Assembly: GCA_964519895.1 (NCBI GenBank)
Contig: CAZFLE010000021.1
Location: 1 to 64,000 of the forward strand
From: CAYFPX01 sp964519895
GTDB taxonomy: Bacteria > Myxococcota_A > UBA796 > CAJQPC01
DNA: 64,000 nt
Reading direction: 5' to 3'
Made by a program: the position numbers and the translations under genes. The notes beneath the pieces were generated by a model, which worked only from the letters and a program-made list of their open reading frames with translations, searched no databases and was not told where the DNA came from. Below, piece by piece: positions 1 to 6,667 of this stretch (position 1 is its first letter; every line of letters starts with the position of its first letter).

Positions 1-14
1 TCGGAGGAAGGCCG

Positions 15-329
15 ATGATGGCGCGGCGATACGCGACGCCGATGGCCTTCAAGGCCGCCCTGGAGCAGCGGCTGCGGACGCGGGCCGCCGGGAATGGGCT
101 GGAGCTCCAGCGCACGCGCCAGCTGGTCGTCTACGAGCGCTTCCTGGCCCATGTCTTCGCAGAGTTCGAGGATGCCGTGCTCCTGAAGGGGGGCCTGGCC
201 CTCGAGCTGCGGCTGGAGCGGGCCCGGACCACCAAGGACGTGGACCTCCGCTTGGTTGGGCGGCGGTGTACCCGATGGCTGCCAGCCGGCCCGTCAGGTC
301 CTGCTCGGGCACCTGGCCGTGGGGCTTGA
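15..329 (+). pseudogene. AbiEii-type nucleotidyltransferase, N-terminal fragment
   Basis: The first 80 or so codons (to about position 255) read like the N-terminus of the AbiEii/AbiGii nucleotidyltransferase toxin family. Visible hallmarks are a lysine-glycine-glycine segment (LLKGGLALELRL) and, about ten residues later, the metal-binding motif KDVDLRL. These belong to the nucleotidyltransferase core (GG...DxD). After residue 81 the reading frame enters unrelated low-complexity Arg/Pro sequence and stops at 104 aa, whereas full-length family members have roughly 250-300 aa. The C-terminal two-thirds are therefore missing. A strong ribosome-binding site (GGAGGAAGG) lies at 3-11, before two tandem ATG codons at 15 and 18. 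An upstream AbiEi-like partner, if there is one, lies outside the window. A toxin lacking most of its fold is unlikely to be active. Confidence 0.7.
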
Positions 330-385
330 ACCGGATCGCGATTTCGGCCTCGCCCGCGGCGAGGCTCGAGAGATCGTCAGGACCT
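255..385 (-). pseudogene. LysR-type regulator effector-domain fragment
   Basis: Read leftward, this stretch encodes roughly 40 residues (SLAAGEAEIAIRFKPHGQ, then PEQDLTGR and AAIGYT) that resemble the effector-binding domain of LysR-type regulators, where a 'xEADIAIR...LVGRRLG' block is typical. There is no start codon, helix-turn-helix or C-terminus around it. It abuts the break point of the AbiEii fragment at about 255, so the two truncated genes meet head to head. The match is by recollection of the family pattern over a short segment, hence modest confidence. Confidence 0.4.
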
Positions 386-512
386 CCGAGGCCACAGGGC
401 ACGAGCGGCGCGAGCGGAGAGCTCACCGTCGGCGAGCGCCTCGCTGATGTGGGAGAGGAGCTCGCGGAAGGCCTCGTCGGCCCCGTCCACCACGCCGCCG
501 GTCGCGGCGGGT

Positions 513-608
513 CGAGAGCACATCGAGGGTCGGCTGGACCTGGCGGAGAGCCGTCGGCTGTTGGACACCTACGCCCGCGTGCTCGACGGCTACACCTATC
601 TGGGTTGA
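513..608 (+). pseudogene. C-terminal tail of a truncated gene (arginine-decarboxylase-like?)
   Basis: A 31-codon open stretch ends at a TGA at 606-608 and reads like a natural protein end (…HIEGRLDLAESRRLL, then DTYARVLDGYTYLG). It uses the strong GC3 codon bias of the surrounding genes but has no upstream start in frame. The ending in GYTYL resembles the tail of biosynthetic arginine decarboxylases (SpeA), but the segment is too short for a firm call. A diverged copy of part of it occurs at 7892-7920, next to a copied piece of the neighbouring acidic gene. Confidence 0.35.
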
Positions 609-621
609 GCGCGACCGTCGC

Positions 622-981
622 TCAGGCGGCGTCCTCGGTGTCCTCGGGGCCGTCGTCGTCCAGGTACTCGTCCCGGTCCTCGTCGTACTGCACCCCGTTG
701 TAGTTCTGGTGTTCGTCCAGGTCGTCCTCGCCGTAGTCGCGGGGATCGTCGTTCTCGTCGTTCTCGTCGTCGTCGAGGTCTTCCTCGTCCAGCTCGTCCA
801 GGGCCCCCTGGAGCTCGAAGAGCAACAGGCCGAGCTCGACCCCGTAGGCCTCGCAGACGTCGTCGAGGTCCCAGTGGGACTCGATCGCGTCCACGTCGAT
901 GGACCAGCTGGCAAAGACGTCCTCGGTCTCCGGGTGGCGGTGCAGAACGGTGTGAAGGCGGGTGCGCGGGGTCACGGTCAT
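622..981 (-). CDS. Small acidic protein with a DUF542/DUF1858-like N-terminal domain
   Basis: A 119-aa protein. The first ~65 residues (RLHTVLHRHPETEDVFASWS…CEAYGVELGLLLFELQ) resemble the small helical DUF542/DUF1858-type domain found at the N-terminus of ScdA/RIC iron-sulfur repair proteins and alone in small redox-associated proteins. The family pattern is 'hPEtaxVFxxxGID…leeaCxexGvdleevl'. The usual Cys-Cys pair after 'GID' is replaced here, so metal or sulfur chemistry like that of ScdA is not supported. The last 55 residues are extremely acidic (runs of D/E) and probably disordered. A good ribosome-binding site (GAGAGGTG) precedes the ATG at 981. The gene converges on the truncated tail ending at 608. 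A 34-bp piece of its 3' end is duplicated exactly at 7919-7952. Function unknown; it could be a regulatory or partner-binding module. Confidence 0.65.
   Translation of the reverse strand: MTVTPRTRLHTVLHRHPETEDVFASWSIDVDAIESHWDLDDVCEAYGVELGLLLFELQGALDELDEEDLDDDENDENDDPRDYGEDDLDEHQNYNGVQYDEDRDEYLDDDGPEDTEDAA
651..684. repeat. 34-bp exact repeat, copy 1 (other copy 7919-7952)
   Basis: These 34 bases, inside the 3' end of the acidic protein gene, recur without mismatch and in the same orientation at 7919-7952. In copy 2 they are preceded directly by a 29-base segment (7892-7920) that matches 545-573 at 24 of 29 positions. The second copy therefore looks like a deletion derivative of the 545-684 locus. 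Confidence 0.85.
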
Positions 982-1175
982 GGCTCACCTCTCGTCGGAC
1001 CGGCACGGTCCGGATGGGCCACTGTGGGCCCGCTCGGATCCAAAGCAAGCCACGTGCCAGCTCCGGGGGAGCACCCTCAGCCCCTGAGTGGGGCAGGTCG
1101 GGACAGAGCCCCTGTTCACCGGGGCGTTTTGCCCCAACCACGTACCGTTCGGGGGGGGACTGGAGCCCGAAGACT

Positions 1176-1190
1176 TGGCACACACCTTGC
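1176..1190 (+). promoter_or_regulatory. Sigma-54 (RpoN) promoter, perfect -24/-12 match
   Basis: TGGCAC at 1176-1181, five bases, then TTGC at 1187-1190. This reproduces the sigma-54 consensus exactly, with correct GG-GC spacing. Transcription would start near 1202 and run rightward. No rightward gene follows. The next feature in that direction is a strong hairpin at 1389-1421, so the implied product is an RNA of about 220 nt. The rest of the 985-1454 gap shows no convincing coding region. Confidence 0.6.
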
Positions 1191-1388
1191 TTTGGGTCCA
1201 GGTGACAACCTCCAGTCCCTCCACACGAGACGACACGACGACAGCGCCTGGCCGGGCGCACCCGCTCCGGCCACCGGTCACCGACCACAGCGAGCCGCGC
1301 GCCAGGCCACGTAAAGGGGCTGAGCGCCCCAGGTGCTCGCTGCACGGTGGACCCGCCCTTGAGACGGCGACACCCAGGTGACCCCAAC

Positions 1389-1421
1389 GGCAGGGGAGGC
1401 GTTCCGCGCGCCTCCCCTGCC
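1389..1421. terminator. Perfect 13-bp hairpin, terminator-like
   Basis: The arms 1389-1401 (ggcaggggaggcg) and 1409-1421 are exact reverse complements around a 7-base loop. There is no T-run on either side, which is common for terminators in very GC-rich genomes. The hairpin lies 34 bases beyond the stop of the leftward gene ending at 1455 and about 190 bases downstream of the rightward sigma-54 promoter, so it could end transcripts from both directions. Confidence 0.6.
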
Positions 1422-1454
1422 CCGTCGTTCGGGAGCGCTTCACCGGCCAGGACC

Positions 1455-2345
1455 TCACCTCGCCGCTGCTGGATCTCCTGCTGGGGTGAGAACTGGGGGC
1501 TCCGGGGCCCCCTCGAGCCCGTAGTGGCGCATCTTGCGGTGGAGGGTCTTGCGGTCCATGCCCAGGATCCGGGCGGCCTGGCTCTTGTTGCCGCCCACCG
1601 CCAGGAGCACCCGCTGGACGTACCGCGACTCGACCACGCTCATCGGGACCAGCTCGGTGGGGTCTTCGGAGGCCACCACCACGTGCTCGACCTGGTAGTC
1701 CCGGATGCGCGGGGGCAGGTCCTTGACCTGGACCTCGTCGCTGCGTGTGAGGGCCACTGCCCGCTCGATGCAGTTCACCAGCTCGCGCACGTTGCCTGGC
1801 CAGGTGTAGGACAAGAGCCGTGCGGCCGCCCGGTTGCTGATGCCGACGATCGGCTTGTTGGCCCGGGCGGCGATGCGCTCCAGGAAGTGGTGGGCCAGCA
1901 GGAGCACGTCGCTGCCCCGGGCTCGCAGGGGGGCAGGTCGATCTGGATGACGTTGATCCATGAGGGCGTGCACGTAGACCTGGGCCTCGGTCCCGTCAGA
2001 GCGGCCAGGGAAGGCGTGGTTCAGATCTTCCCCCGTGCTGAAGGCCCGCTGGTTCAGGTGCAGCCCCGGCACGTTCACCACCAGCACGCCCACGACGGTC
2101 CCGCGCATCGAGCGGTGCTCCAGGCTGGCGAAGAGCCTGTGGAGCAGCGGGATGCCGTTGAGCTCGTTGCCGTGCACGGCGGCCGTCAGGCCCACAACGG
2201 GACCGGGGTGGCGTCCCCGGGCCACCAGCACCGGCACCCGGATGGGGCGCCCCAGTCCGTCCTGGACGAGCTCCACGGACAACCGGGTGGTCTGGGCGAC
2301 GGGCAGGGCCTCCAGATCGAGGTGCTCGACACGAAGGGGCGTCAT
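1455..2345 (-). CDS. Chimeric frame: AstE/AspA-type M14 N-terminus joined to a sigma-54 activator C-terminus
   Basis: A 296-aa frame made of two unrelated parts. Residues 1 to about 130 match the succinylglutamate desuccinylase/aspartoacylase branch of M14 zinc peptidases, with the zinc motif AAVHGNELNG and the LNHAFPG segment. The family's downstream catalytic DLHTAS region is absent. From about residue 142 the sequence is the end of a sigma-54 activator: RARGSDVLLLAHHFLE, the PGNVREL motif, then a Fis-type helix-turn-helix (NKSQAARILGMDRKTLHRKM). Walker A, the GAFTGA loop and Walker B are missing. At the junction the AAA+ sequence (INVIQIDLPP) is readable in another frame. A C-run one base short (G-run at 1928-1933 on the plus strand) restores the activator frame. 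The start overlaps the stop of the ATP-grasp gene by 4 nt (ATGA). Neither half can have its normal activity; a DNA-binding remnant remains possible. Confidence 0.7.
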   Translation of the reverse strand: MTPLRVEHLDLEALPVAQTTRLSVELVQDGLGRPIRVPVLVARGRHPGPVVGLTAAVHGNELNGIPLLHRLFASLEHRSMRGTVVGVLVVNVPGLHLNQRAFSTGEDLNHAFPGRSDGTEAQVYVHALMDQRHPDRPAPLRARGSDVLLLAHHFLERIAARANKPIVGISNRAAARLLSYTWPGNVRELVNCIERAVALTRSDEVQVKDLPPRIRDYQVEHVVVASEDPTELVPMSVVESRYVQRVLLAVGGNKSQAARILGMDRKTLHRKMRHYGLEGAPEPPVLTPAGDPAAAR

Positions 2346-3775
2346 GGGCGCACCTCGGCCAGGAAGGCGGGATCGGGGTTCAGGTCCCGGAACAGTCGCC
2401 GGCGGAAGGTGCCCTTCCGGGTCAGCAGCCGCTCGGCCATCCGGTCGATGGCGGTCACCGCCAGCACGGTCTGCAGGTAGCCCTCTGTGAGGTCGTCCAG
2501 GCCGATGCCCAGGTCGTTGAAGTCCCGGCTGTCCATCAGCATGAGCCGCTCCGGCTCGGTGGTGAAGCCTCCGCCGTCGACCCTCTTGGACAGGTTGGTG
2601 CCCAGCATGCCCCAGGAGGAATTGCCGACCGGCGCGGCCTCGGTCAGCGGGTCGCGGGCCCGGCGGGCGTACAGCGCCACCGGCAGGAAGCCTTCGGGCC
2701 CGGAGCCGACCATGAAGCGCAGGTCCGACGCGTAGAGCTTCCCTCGCCGATCCGGGACCGTGCCCACGTGGTAGAGCCGGTCACCGGCGCCTCGAGAGCT
2801 CCACCCCACGTTGCCGACCAGGGCCTGCACGATGAAGCGGTCGTAGCGGTGATTCAGGGCCATGAAGTCCTGGAGCTCCTGGTCGCTCACGAGTGTGTAG
2901 ACCCCCTGGCCGGCATTGGAGTACGGGTTCTTGACCACGGCCACCCCGCCCATGCGCTGCACCCAGAGGGGGACCTCGGCGGCGGACACGTCCCAGATGG
3001 TCTCCGGCACCCGGATGCGCAGGCGGCTCGCGGCGAGCTCGGCGTTGTAGAATTCGTAGGCCTTGGCGGCAACGAGCTTGTTGCGCCCTCCGGCCAGGCA
3101 GGCGAGCACCGGGTTCAACATCGGCACCCGGGTGACCGGCGGCAGCCGGGTCCAGGGTCTCTGGGTGACGTACCGGAAGCAGCCCCGGACCGGCTGCTGC
3201 TCGCCCTCCGCCCGCAGCCACCCGCCGCGCTCGTCCCAGGTGAGGGCGGGCTCCGGGTCGTCGGCCGGCAGGTGGACCAGGTGCACGGGCTCCTCTGCGA
3301 GCTCCGCCAGGGCTGCGGCGTAGCCGGTGGTCTCCATCTCGTTCTTGTCCCAGGCCACCACCAGCACGCCTTCGCGGCGCCTGCCCGTCTGCAGCATCGG
3401 CCAAAAGACCCGCTCCAGCAGCCGTCGGTAGCCGCCGAGCTCGTCCTCCTCGTGGACCAGGGGCATGGACTTCTGGCCGGAGGGGGAGGAGTTCACCTCG
3501 ACCACCACGAGCTGCCGGTGCCCCCGGTCAGACGTCGTCACCAGCAGGTCGGCGCCGGCCCAGCGCAGCACGCGGGCAGGGCGGGACAGCACATCGCGGA
3601 CCGCGACCGGGTCCACTTCAGGGTGCAGGTGGCAGTAGCGCTGGGCGATGCGGGCGTTGCCGAGGCTCAGGAAGTGCCGCACCACCGGGTGCAGCCGCGC
3701 GTTGGGCACTCGGGGGTAGTAGTGGTTGACCGCCTCGAAGGTGGCGGGCTCGATCAGGCGGACGGCAGGGGGCAT
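2342..3775 (-). CDS. ATP-grasp-like ligase, uncharacterised
   Basis: A 477-aa protein whose C-terminal half has ATP-grasp features: a lysine strand followed by a glycine-rich loop (VAVVKNPYSNAGQGVYTL), a later FIVQALVG segment, and acidic/Asn residues near the end (DFNDLGIGLDD) where Mg2+-binding residues usually lie. The N-terminal half carries VVVEVNSSPSGQKSMPL and reads as a Rossmann-like pre-ATP-grasp domain. ATP-grasp enzymes next to AstE/AspA-type M14 peptidases recur in several bacterial phyla and are thought to add and remove amino-acid or peptide groups. The neighbour here is a broken M14 gene, so the pair is probably no longer intact. The ATG at 3775 is preceded by GGGAGGTT. The substrate cannot be read from the sequence. 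Confidence 0.65.
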   Translation of the reverse strand: MPPAVRLIEPATFEAVNHYYPRVPNARLHPVVRHFLSLGNARIAQRYCHLHPEVDPVAVRDVLSRPARVLRWAGADLLVTTSDRGHRQLVVVEVNSSPSGQKSMPLVHEEDELGGYRRLLERVFWPMLQTGRRREGVLVVAWDKNEMETTGYAAALAELAEEPVHLVHLPADDPEPALTWDERGGWLRAEGEQQPVRGCFRYVTQRPWTRLPPVTRVPMLNPVLACLAGGRNKLVAAKAYEFYNAELAASRLRIRVPETIWDVSAAEVPLWVQRMGGVAVVKNPYSNAGQGVYTLVSDQELQDFMALNHRYDRFIVQALVGNVGWSSRGAGDRLYHVGTVPDRRGKLYASDLRFMVGSGPEGFLPVALYARRARDPLTEAAPVGNSSWGMLGTNLSKRVDGGGFTTEPERLMLMDSRDFNDLGIGLDDLTEGYLQTVLAVTAIDRMAERLLTRKGTFRRRLFRDLNPDPAFLAEVRP

Positions 3776-3973
3776 GGGCAGAACCTCCCGCGCCGGCGCC
3801 TAGCAGGTTTCGTGCCACCCGGATCGGGCTCGGAGGCGCGCCAGCGCTGGTCCGGCGGCGTCGCCTGGCGCCCACTGTCAGCCCGCAGCACTGGGCGGCG
3901 CGGGGTCCCCGAGTCCGTCGTCGGGCCGGTGCAGGCCACCTGGGCCACGACCGGGGCACCAGGACCAGCGTGC

Positions 3974-4852
3974 CTACTCGCGGCTCCTTGCGAGGACGAG
4001 CGTACTGAGGAGGGGAAGCGAGCCACCGGACAGCTCGGACCCATCGGCCGACACGGTGAGCGTGCCCGCCTCCAGCCACGCATAGTCCAGGTAGCTCGAG
4101 GTGAGGATGTCGATCCGTTCTCCGGGCTCGAGCCCCCATGAATTGTCCACCCTCAGCGTGGCACCCGGATCCAGCTCGACCAGGAACGGCTCCAGGTAGT
4201 AGACAGCCAGCACGTCCTCGGCCGGCAGCTCGGGCGGAAGTGCGTGAGGCGCAGCCGCAGAGACCGCCAGCTCGTCCGTGCCGAAGGGCAGGGTCGCCTG
4301 GGCCGGGTCGAGGGTCAGCCACAGGCCCGAGCCCAGCTCGACCTCGGTGGCGGTGTCCACGACGGTCTCGGTGCCCGGGCGGGCGAGCGGAATGGGCGCG
4401 TCGAGGACTCGCTGCTCGCCAGGCTCGAGGGTCACGACGACCAGGACGTCGGCGAACTCGACCGTCTCGCCTAATTGGGTGAAGTGCAGCGCGTAGAAGT
4501 CCGGGTCCACGTCGCTGTAGGAGAAGCTGCCGTCGGGCAGCGTGTCCAGATAGCGGCAGGCCCCGTGGCAGAGGGTGACCCGAATACCCTCCACAGGGTC
4601 GCCTTCGGGGTCGACCACCAGGCCTTCGAGCGTGGCCTTCTCTTGGGAGTCGGTGTCGGTGTCGGAGTCGCCGTCCGCGTCGGAGTCGCTGTCCGCATCG
4701 GAGTCGCTGTCCGCATCCGAGTCGCTGTCGGTGTCCGCGTCAGCGTCCGTCTCGGTGCTGGCCGAGTCCGATGCCGGTACGCCGGAGTCGCTGGCGGTGT
4801 CATCTCCGCACGCGACCGCGGCCAGCAAGCTGAGGCTCATCCACAGGCGCAT
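3974..4852 (-). CDS. Lipoprotein with Asp-Ser stalk and carboxypeptidase-regulatory-like domain
   Basis: A 292-aa exported protein. I start it at the ATG at 4852 (MRLWMSLSLLAAVACGDD) because this gives a clean lipoprotein signal with lipobox LAAVAC and a 16-nt overlap with the upstream gene. Longer readings add only Arg-rich leader. After the lipidated Cys comes a ~55-residue linker of D-S-D-A repeats, encoded by near-identical 18-bp units at 4673-4726. It acts as an extended, negatively charged spacer. The next ~70 residues (TLEGLVVDPEGDPVEGIRVTL…DGSFSYSDV) fit a carboxypeptidase-regulatory-like (transthyretin-type) beta-sandwich. The remainder has no recognisable domain. A shorter paralogue-like lipoprotein lies at 6664-7452 in the same cluster. 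Role unknown; probably surface-exposed or periplasmic. Confidence 0.7.
   Translation of the reverse strand: MRLWMSLSLLAAVACGDDTASDSGVPASDSASTETDADADTDSDSDADSDSDADSDSDADGDSDTDTDSQEKATLEGLVVDPEGDPVEGIRVTLCHGACRYLDTLPDGSFSYSDVDPDFYALHFTQLGETVEFADVLVVVTLEPGEQRVLDAPIPLARPGTETVVDTATEVELGSGLWLTLDPAQATLPFGTDELAVSAAAPHALPPELPAEDVLAVYYLEPFLVELDPGATLRVDNSWGLEPGERIDILTSSYLDYAWLEAGTLTVSADGSELSGGSLPLLSTLVLARSRE
4673..4726. repeat. Three 18-bp tandem units coding Asp-Ser-Ala repeats
   Basis: Units at 4673-4690, 4691-4708 and 4709-4726 differ at one position each. They encode the D-S-D-A stalk of the lipoprotein on the minus strand, and less regular GAC/TCC-type repeats continue on both sides. Repeats of this type can change in copy number by slippage, altering stalk length. 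Confidence 0.8.
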
Positions 4853-5325
4853 GACAGGGTCTCCAAGTTGTTCGCGAGCGCGTCCTCGAGCGCTGCCCGC
4901 ACGTTGCCGAGGCAGCAAGCCCCCTGGGGGTTGGTCTCGGGACAGCGGTCCTCGCCCCTGCGGCAGTGCTCCGTGATCACGTCGGGGATGCCCGAAGTCC
5001 CCGTCCGAGCCACGTCCGTCGTCATGTCCGCGGCGGTGTAGCCGAAGCAGTAGCAGAGGGCCCGGTCCGGCGCCGACTCCTTCTGACCGATGCGCAGGGG
5101 CACCTGGCTGGTGGAGACCACGTGACCGGTGTCCTGGCTGAACCAGGCCACGTCGCAGCCGACCGTGCCACAGAAGCGGTAGCGCTCAGCTGGCGCAGGA
5201 GGGCCGCCGGGCAGCAGGGAGATCAGGGTGATGGGCTTGACCAGGCGACCGCGCTCACCGCAGGACGGGCAGTCCTTGATCACGGCCTCTGGGGTCGCCA
5301 CGGAGCCGACATCGCAACAGTCCAC
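4837..5325 (-). CDS. CopZ-like Cys-rich metal-binding protein (2Fe-2S/Zn type)
   Basis: A 162-aa protein matching the N-terminal domain of Archaeoglobus-type CopZ, which carries a [2Fe-2S] cluster and a zinc site. Cys pairs are spread along the sequence: VDCCDVG, CPSCGERG, FCGTVGCDV, ALCYCFGYT, HCRRGEDRCPE, GACCLGNV. The GTG at 5325 is the chosen start because it lies just after the merP stop with GAGGGG upstream. The open frame continues far upstream, but only as an Arg-rich shadow of merT/merP. The protein is cytosolic (no signal) and follows merT- and merP-like genes, so a role in receiving or detecting an imported soft metal (Cu, Hg or similar) is likely. The exact metal is not readable. 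Confidence 0.75.
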   Translation of the reverse strand: MDCCDVGSVATPEAVIKDCPSCGERGRLVKPITLISLLPGGPPAPAERYRFCGTVGCDVAWFSQDTGHVVSTSQVPLRIGQKESAPDRALCYCFGYTAADMTTDVARTGTSGIPDVITEHCRRGEDRCPETNPQGACCLGNVRAALEDALANNLETLSCACG

Positions 5326-5327
5326 CC

Positions 5328-5669
5328 TCAGGTCCCCTCGACCGGCTCGACCGTGGTCTTGTACCCGGCCTCGCTGATCTGGTCGGCGATCTGCTGGGGC
5401 GAGACCTTGGCGCTGTCGAAGGTCACGGTGGCCAGCCCGGCCGTGACGTCGACCTCGACGTCCTGGACCCCGTCGAGCTTCTTGGCGGCCACGCGCACGG
5501 TCACCGAGCAGGAGTGGCAGGTCATGCCTGCGATGGCCAGCGTGGCGGTGGCGGCGGCGGCCGGGGTCGCGGCGGCCGGCGTCTCCGCCTTGGGAGCGTC
5601 GCAGCCCCCACAGGCGAACGCGGCGGACGAGCAGCAGGCCACGAGGGCCAGGGTGATGAGGCGGTTCAT
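5328..5669 (-). CDS. MerP-like periplasmic heavy-metal-binding protein
   Basis: A 113-aa protein with a signal peptide (MNRLITLALVACCSSAAFA), a short Cys-containing and Ala/Pro-rich linker, and one heavy-metal-associated (HMA) domain. The GMTCHSC motif puts the metal-binding Cys at residues 51 and 54. The ATG at 5669 has an ideal ribosome-binding site (GGAGGT). MerP-type proteins bind Hg2+ or Cu+ in the periplasm and pass it to a membrane partner. Here that partner is the MerT-like protein encoded immediately upstream (12-nt gap). The extra CGGC near the mature N-terminus is another possible metal ligand. Confidence 0.85.
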   Translation of the reverse strand: MNRLITLALVACCSSAAFACGGCDAPKAETPAAATPAAAATATLAIAGMTCHSCSVTVRVAAKKLDGVQDVEVDVTAGLATVTFDSAKVSPQQIADQISEAGYKTTVEPVEGT

Positions 5670-5680
5670 GGGACCTCCGA

Positions 5681-6043
5681 TCAGAACAGGTAGGGGGTGA
5701 GCGAGGGGAAGACGAGAGCGAGGGCGACCAGGCCGGTCGCGATCCACAACGCCACCCGGCCGCTCCGGTTGACCTGGGGCTGCTCGCAGCCGCAGTCGTC
5801 AGCGCCGCCGGTGGTGGCCAGTGCAGGTCGGGCGCGCCCATAGGTGACATAGAAGCCCACGCCGAGCAGCCCCAGGGTCAGCGCGGTCAGCAGCGGACGG
5901 TAGGGCTCCAGGGCGACCAGGGCGCCCGCCCCCCCGAGCCCGAGCAGGGCGAAGATCAGCGGACCGATGCAACAGGCCGACGCTGCGATCGCGGCTCCGA
6001 CGGCACCGAGCAGGCTCAGGTTGCGGGTGGTGTTCTCAGCCAT
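5681..6043 (-). CDS. MerT-like metal transporter
   Basis: A 120-aa membrane protein with three or four hydrophobic segments. The first carries the paired cysteines typical of MerT (SACCIGP); a second soft-metal motif (DDCGCEQ) lies in a cytoplasmic loop. MerT proteins take Hg2+ from MerP and move it inward; related proteins in Myxococcota may handle other thiophilic metals. The ATG at 6043 starts the typical MerT N-terminus, and ATG 6061 or GTG 6082 are alternatives. None has a clear ribosome-binding site, and the operator at 6067-6090 overlaps the extended readings. No merA reductase is present, so classical mercury reduction is not encoded here. Confidence 0.75.
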   Translation of the reverse strand: MAENTTRNLSLLGAVGAAIAASACCIGPLIFALLGLGGAGALVALEPYRPLLTALTLGLLGVGFYVTYGRARPALATTGGADDCGCEQPQVNRSGRVALWIATGLVALALVFPSLTPYLF

Positions 6044-6066
6044 CGGGGGGCCCAGGTGCATGTTCA

Positions 6067-6090
6067 GTACTTTAGATACCACTAAAGTAC
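6067..6090. promoter_or_regulatory. ArsR-family operator, 9-bp perfect dyad
   Basis: GTACTTTAG (6067-6075), six bases, then CTAAAGTAC (6082-6090): a perfect inverted repeat just upstream of the merT-like gene. It is AT-rich in a GC-rich window. A related dyad (TACTT…AAGTA) precedes the arsR gene itself at 7828-7847, so the ArsR encoded at 7454-7810 is the natural candidate to bind both. Confidence 0.7.
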
Positions 6091-6097
6091 GAAAGTT

Positions 6098-6667
6098 TCA
6101 CTCCGCAGCGAGGAGTGAGACCACGATCTCGGCCATCTCCTCGATGCCCGAGGAGCCGCCGGCCTCGCTCCAGATCACCACGCCGTCGGCGTCGAGGATG
6201 GTGGCCATCGGCAGCACGCTGTCCGGATTCCAGACCGGCCAGAATTCTCCTTCGGCATCCGCCAGCACCGGAAAGCTCAGCTCCAGCTCCTCGGCGAATT
6301 CCAAGGCGTCGTCGGCGTCAGGGGTCCCGCCGCGGGCATCCTGGCCCACCACGCTGATGGGCACAAAACCCTGGTCACCCAGCTCCTGGAAGAGCTGTTC
6401 GAGGTCCTGGACCAGGACCCAGCAGGAGGTTCACCACACCGCCGAGATGTCGACCAGCGCGACCTTGCCCCGGAACGAGGACAGCGAGACCAGCTCCCCC
6501 GCGCCGTTCGGCAGGGTGAACTCCGGGGCGCAGAGGCCCAGCTCGAGGCCGACCTCGGCGTCGGGTCCGCAGCGCTCGGTCTCGGTCGCCGCCCCCGTGT
6601 CGCCCGAGTCGGCCGTGTCGGTGGCGCCGGTGCAGGCCGTCAGCGCCGTGAGGAAGAGCAGCTTCAT
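6098..6667 (-). CDS. TlpA/thioredoxin-like lipoprotein, candidate selenoprotein (UXXC)
   Basis: Two open stretches (6431-6667 and 6098-6430) lie in the same frame, separated by a single TGA at 6433-6431. Read through, they form one 189-aa TlpA/ResA-type thiol-disulfide oxidoreductase. It has a lipoprotein signal (MKLLFLTALTACTG), a Thr/Asp linker, the redoxin start (APEFTLPNGAGELVSLSSF), then VALVDISAVW-TGA-TSC, and the rest of the fold to residue 189. The TGA is codon 79, exactly where the first Cys of the thioredoxin CXXC motif should be; the partner Cys82 is present. Selenocysteine in UXXC thioredoxin-like proteins is established in Deltaproteobacteria. A hairpin of the right size follows the TGA (6402-6420). 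The protein would act in the periplasm as a reductant or resolving enzyme for the metal cluster. The alternative is a nonsense mutation. Confidence 0.72.
6402..6433 (-). promoter_or_regulatory. SECIS-like hairpin after the in-frame TGA
   Basis: On the minus strand the TGA (6433-6431) is followed by a perfect 7-bp stem, GGTCCTG (6419-6413) with CAGGACC (6409-6403), extended by a G-U pair. The loop is GTC. The apical loop starts 21 nt after the U of UGA and begins with G, both within the range known for bacterial SECIS elements. The other TGA stops in this cluster were not seen to have such a structure. Confidence 0.6.

Noticed and set aside
985..1458. A 157-codon minus-strand frame in the sigma-54 promoter region
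   Set aside because: Composition (Trp/Cys/Arg/Ser/Pro-rich) and codon use are unlike the genes around it, and it crosses the hairpin and the promoter.
4620..4790. CRISPR-like short repeats
   Set aside because: These are in-frame Asp/Ser codon repeats of a lipoprotein stalk, with no spacers. No CRISPR array was seen anywhere in the window.
5328..5850. N-terminal extension of the CopZ-like frame to 337 codons
   Set aside because: The added 175 residues are Arg/Pro/Gly shadow of the merP- and merT-like genes; the GTG at 5325 fits gene spacing.
6431..6433. Simple nonsense mutation or frameshift in the thioredoxin gene
   Set aside because: The frame is unchanged on both sides, codon bias continues, and the TGA falls exactly at the redox Cys with a SECIS-like stem. 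Selenocysteine explains this better, though decay is not excluded.
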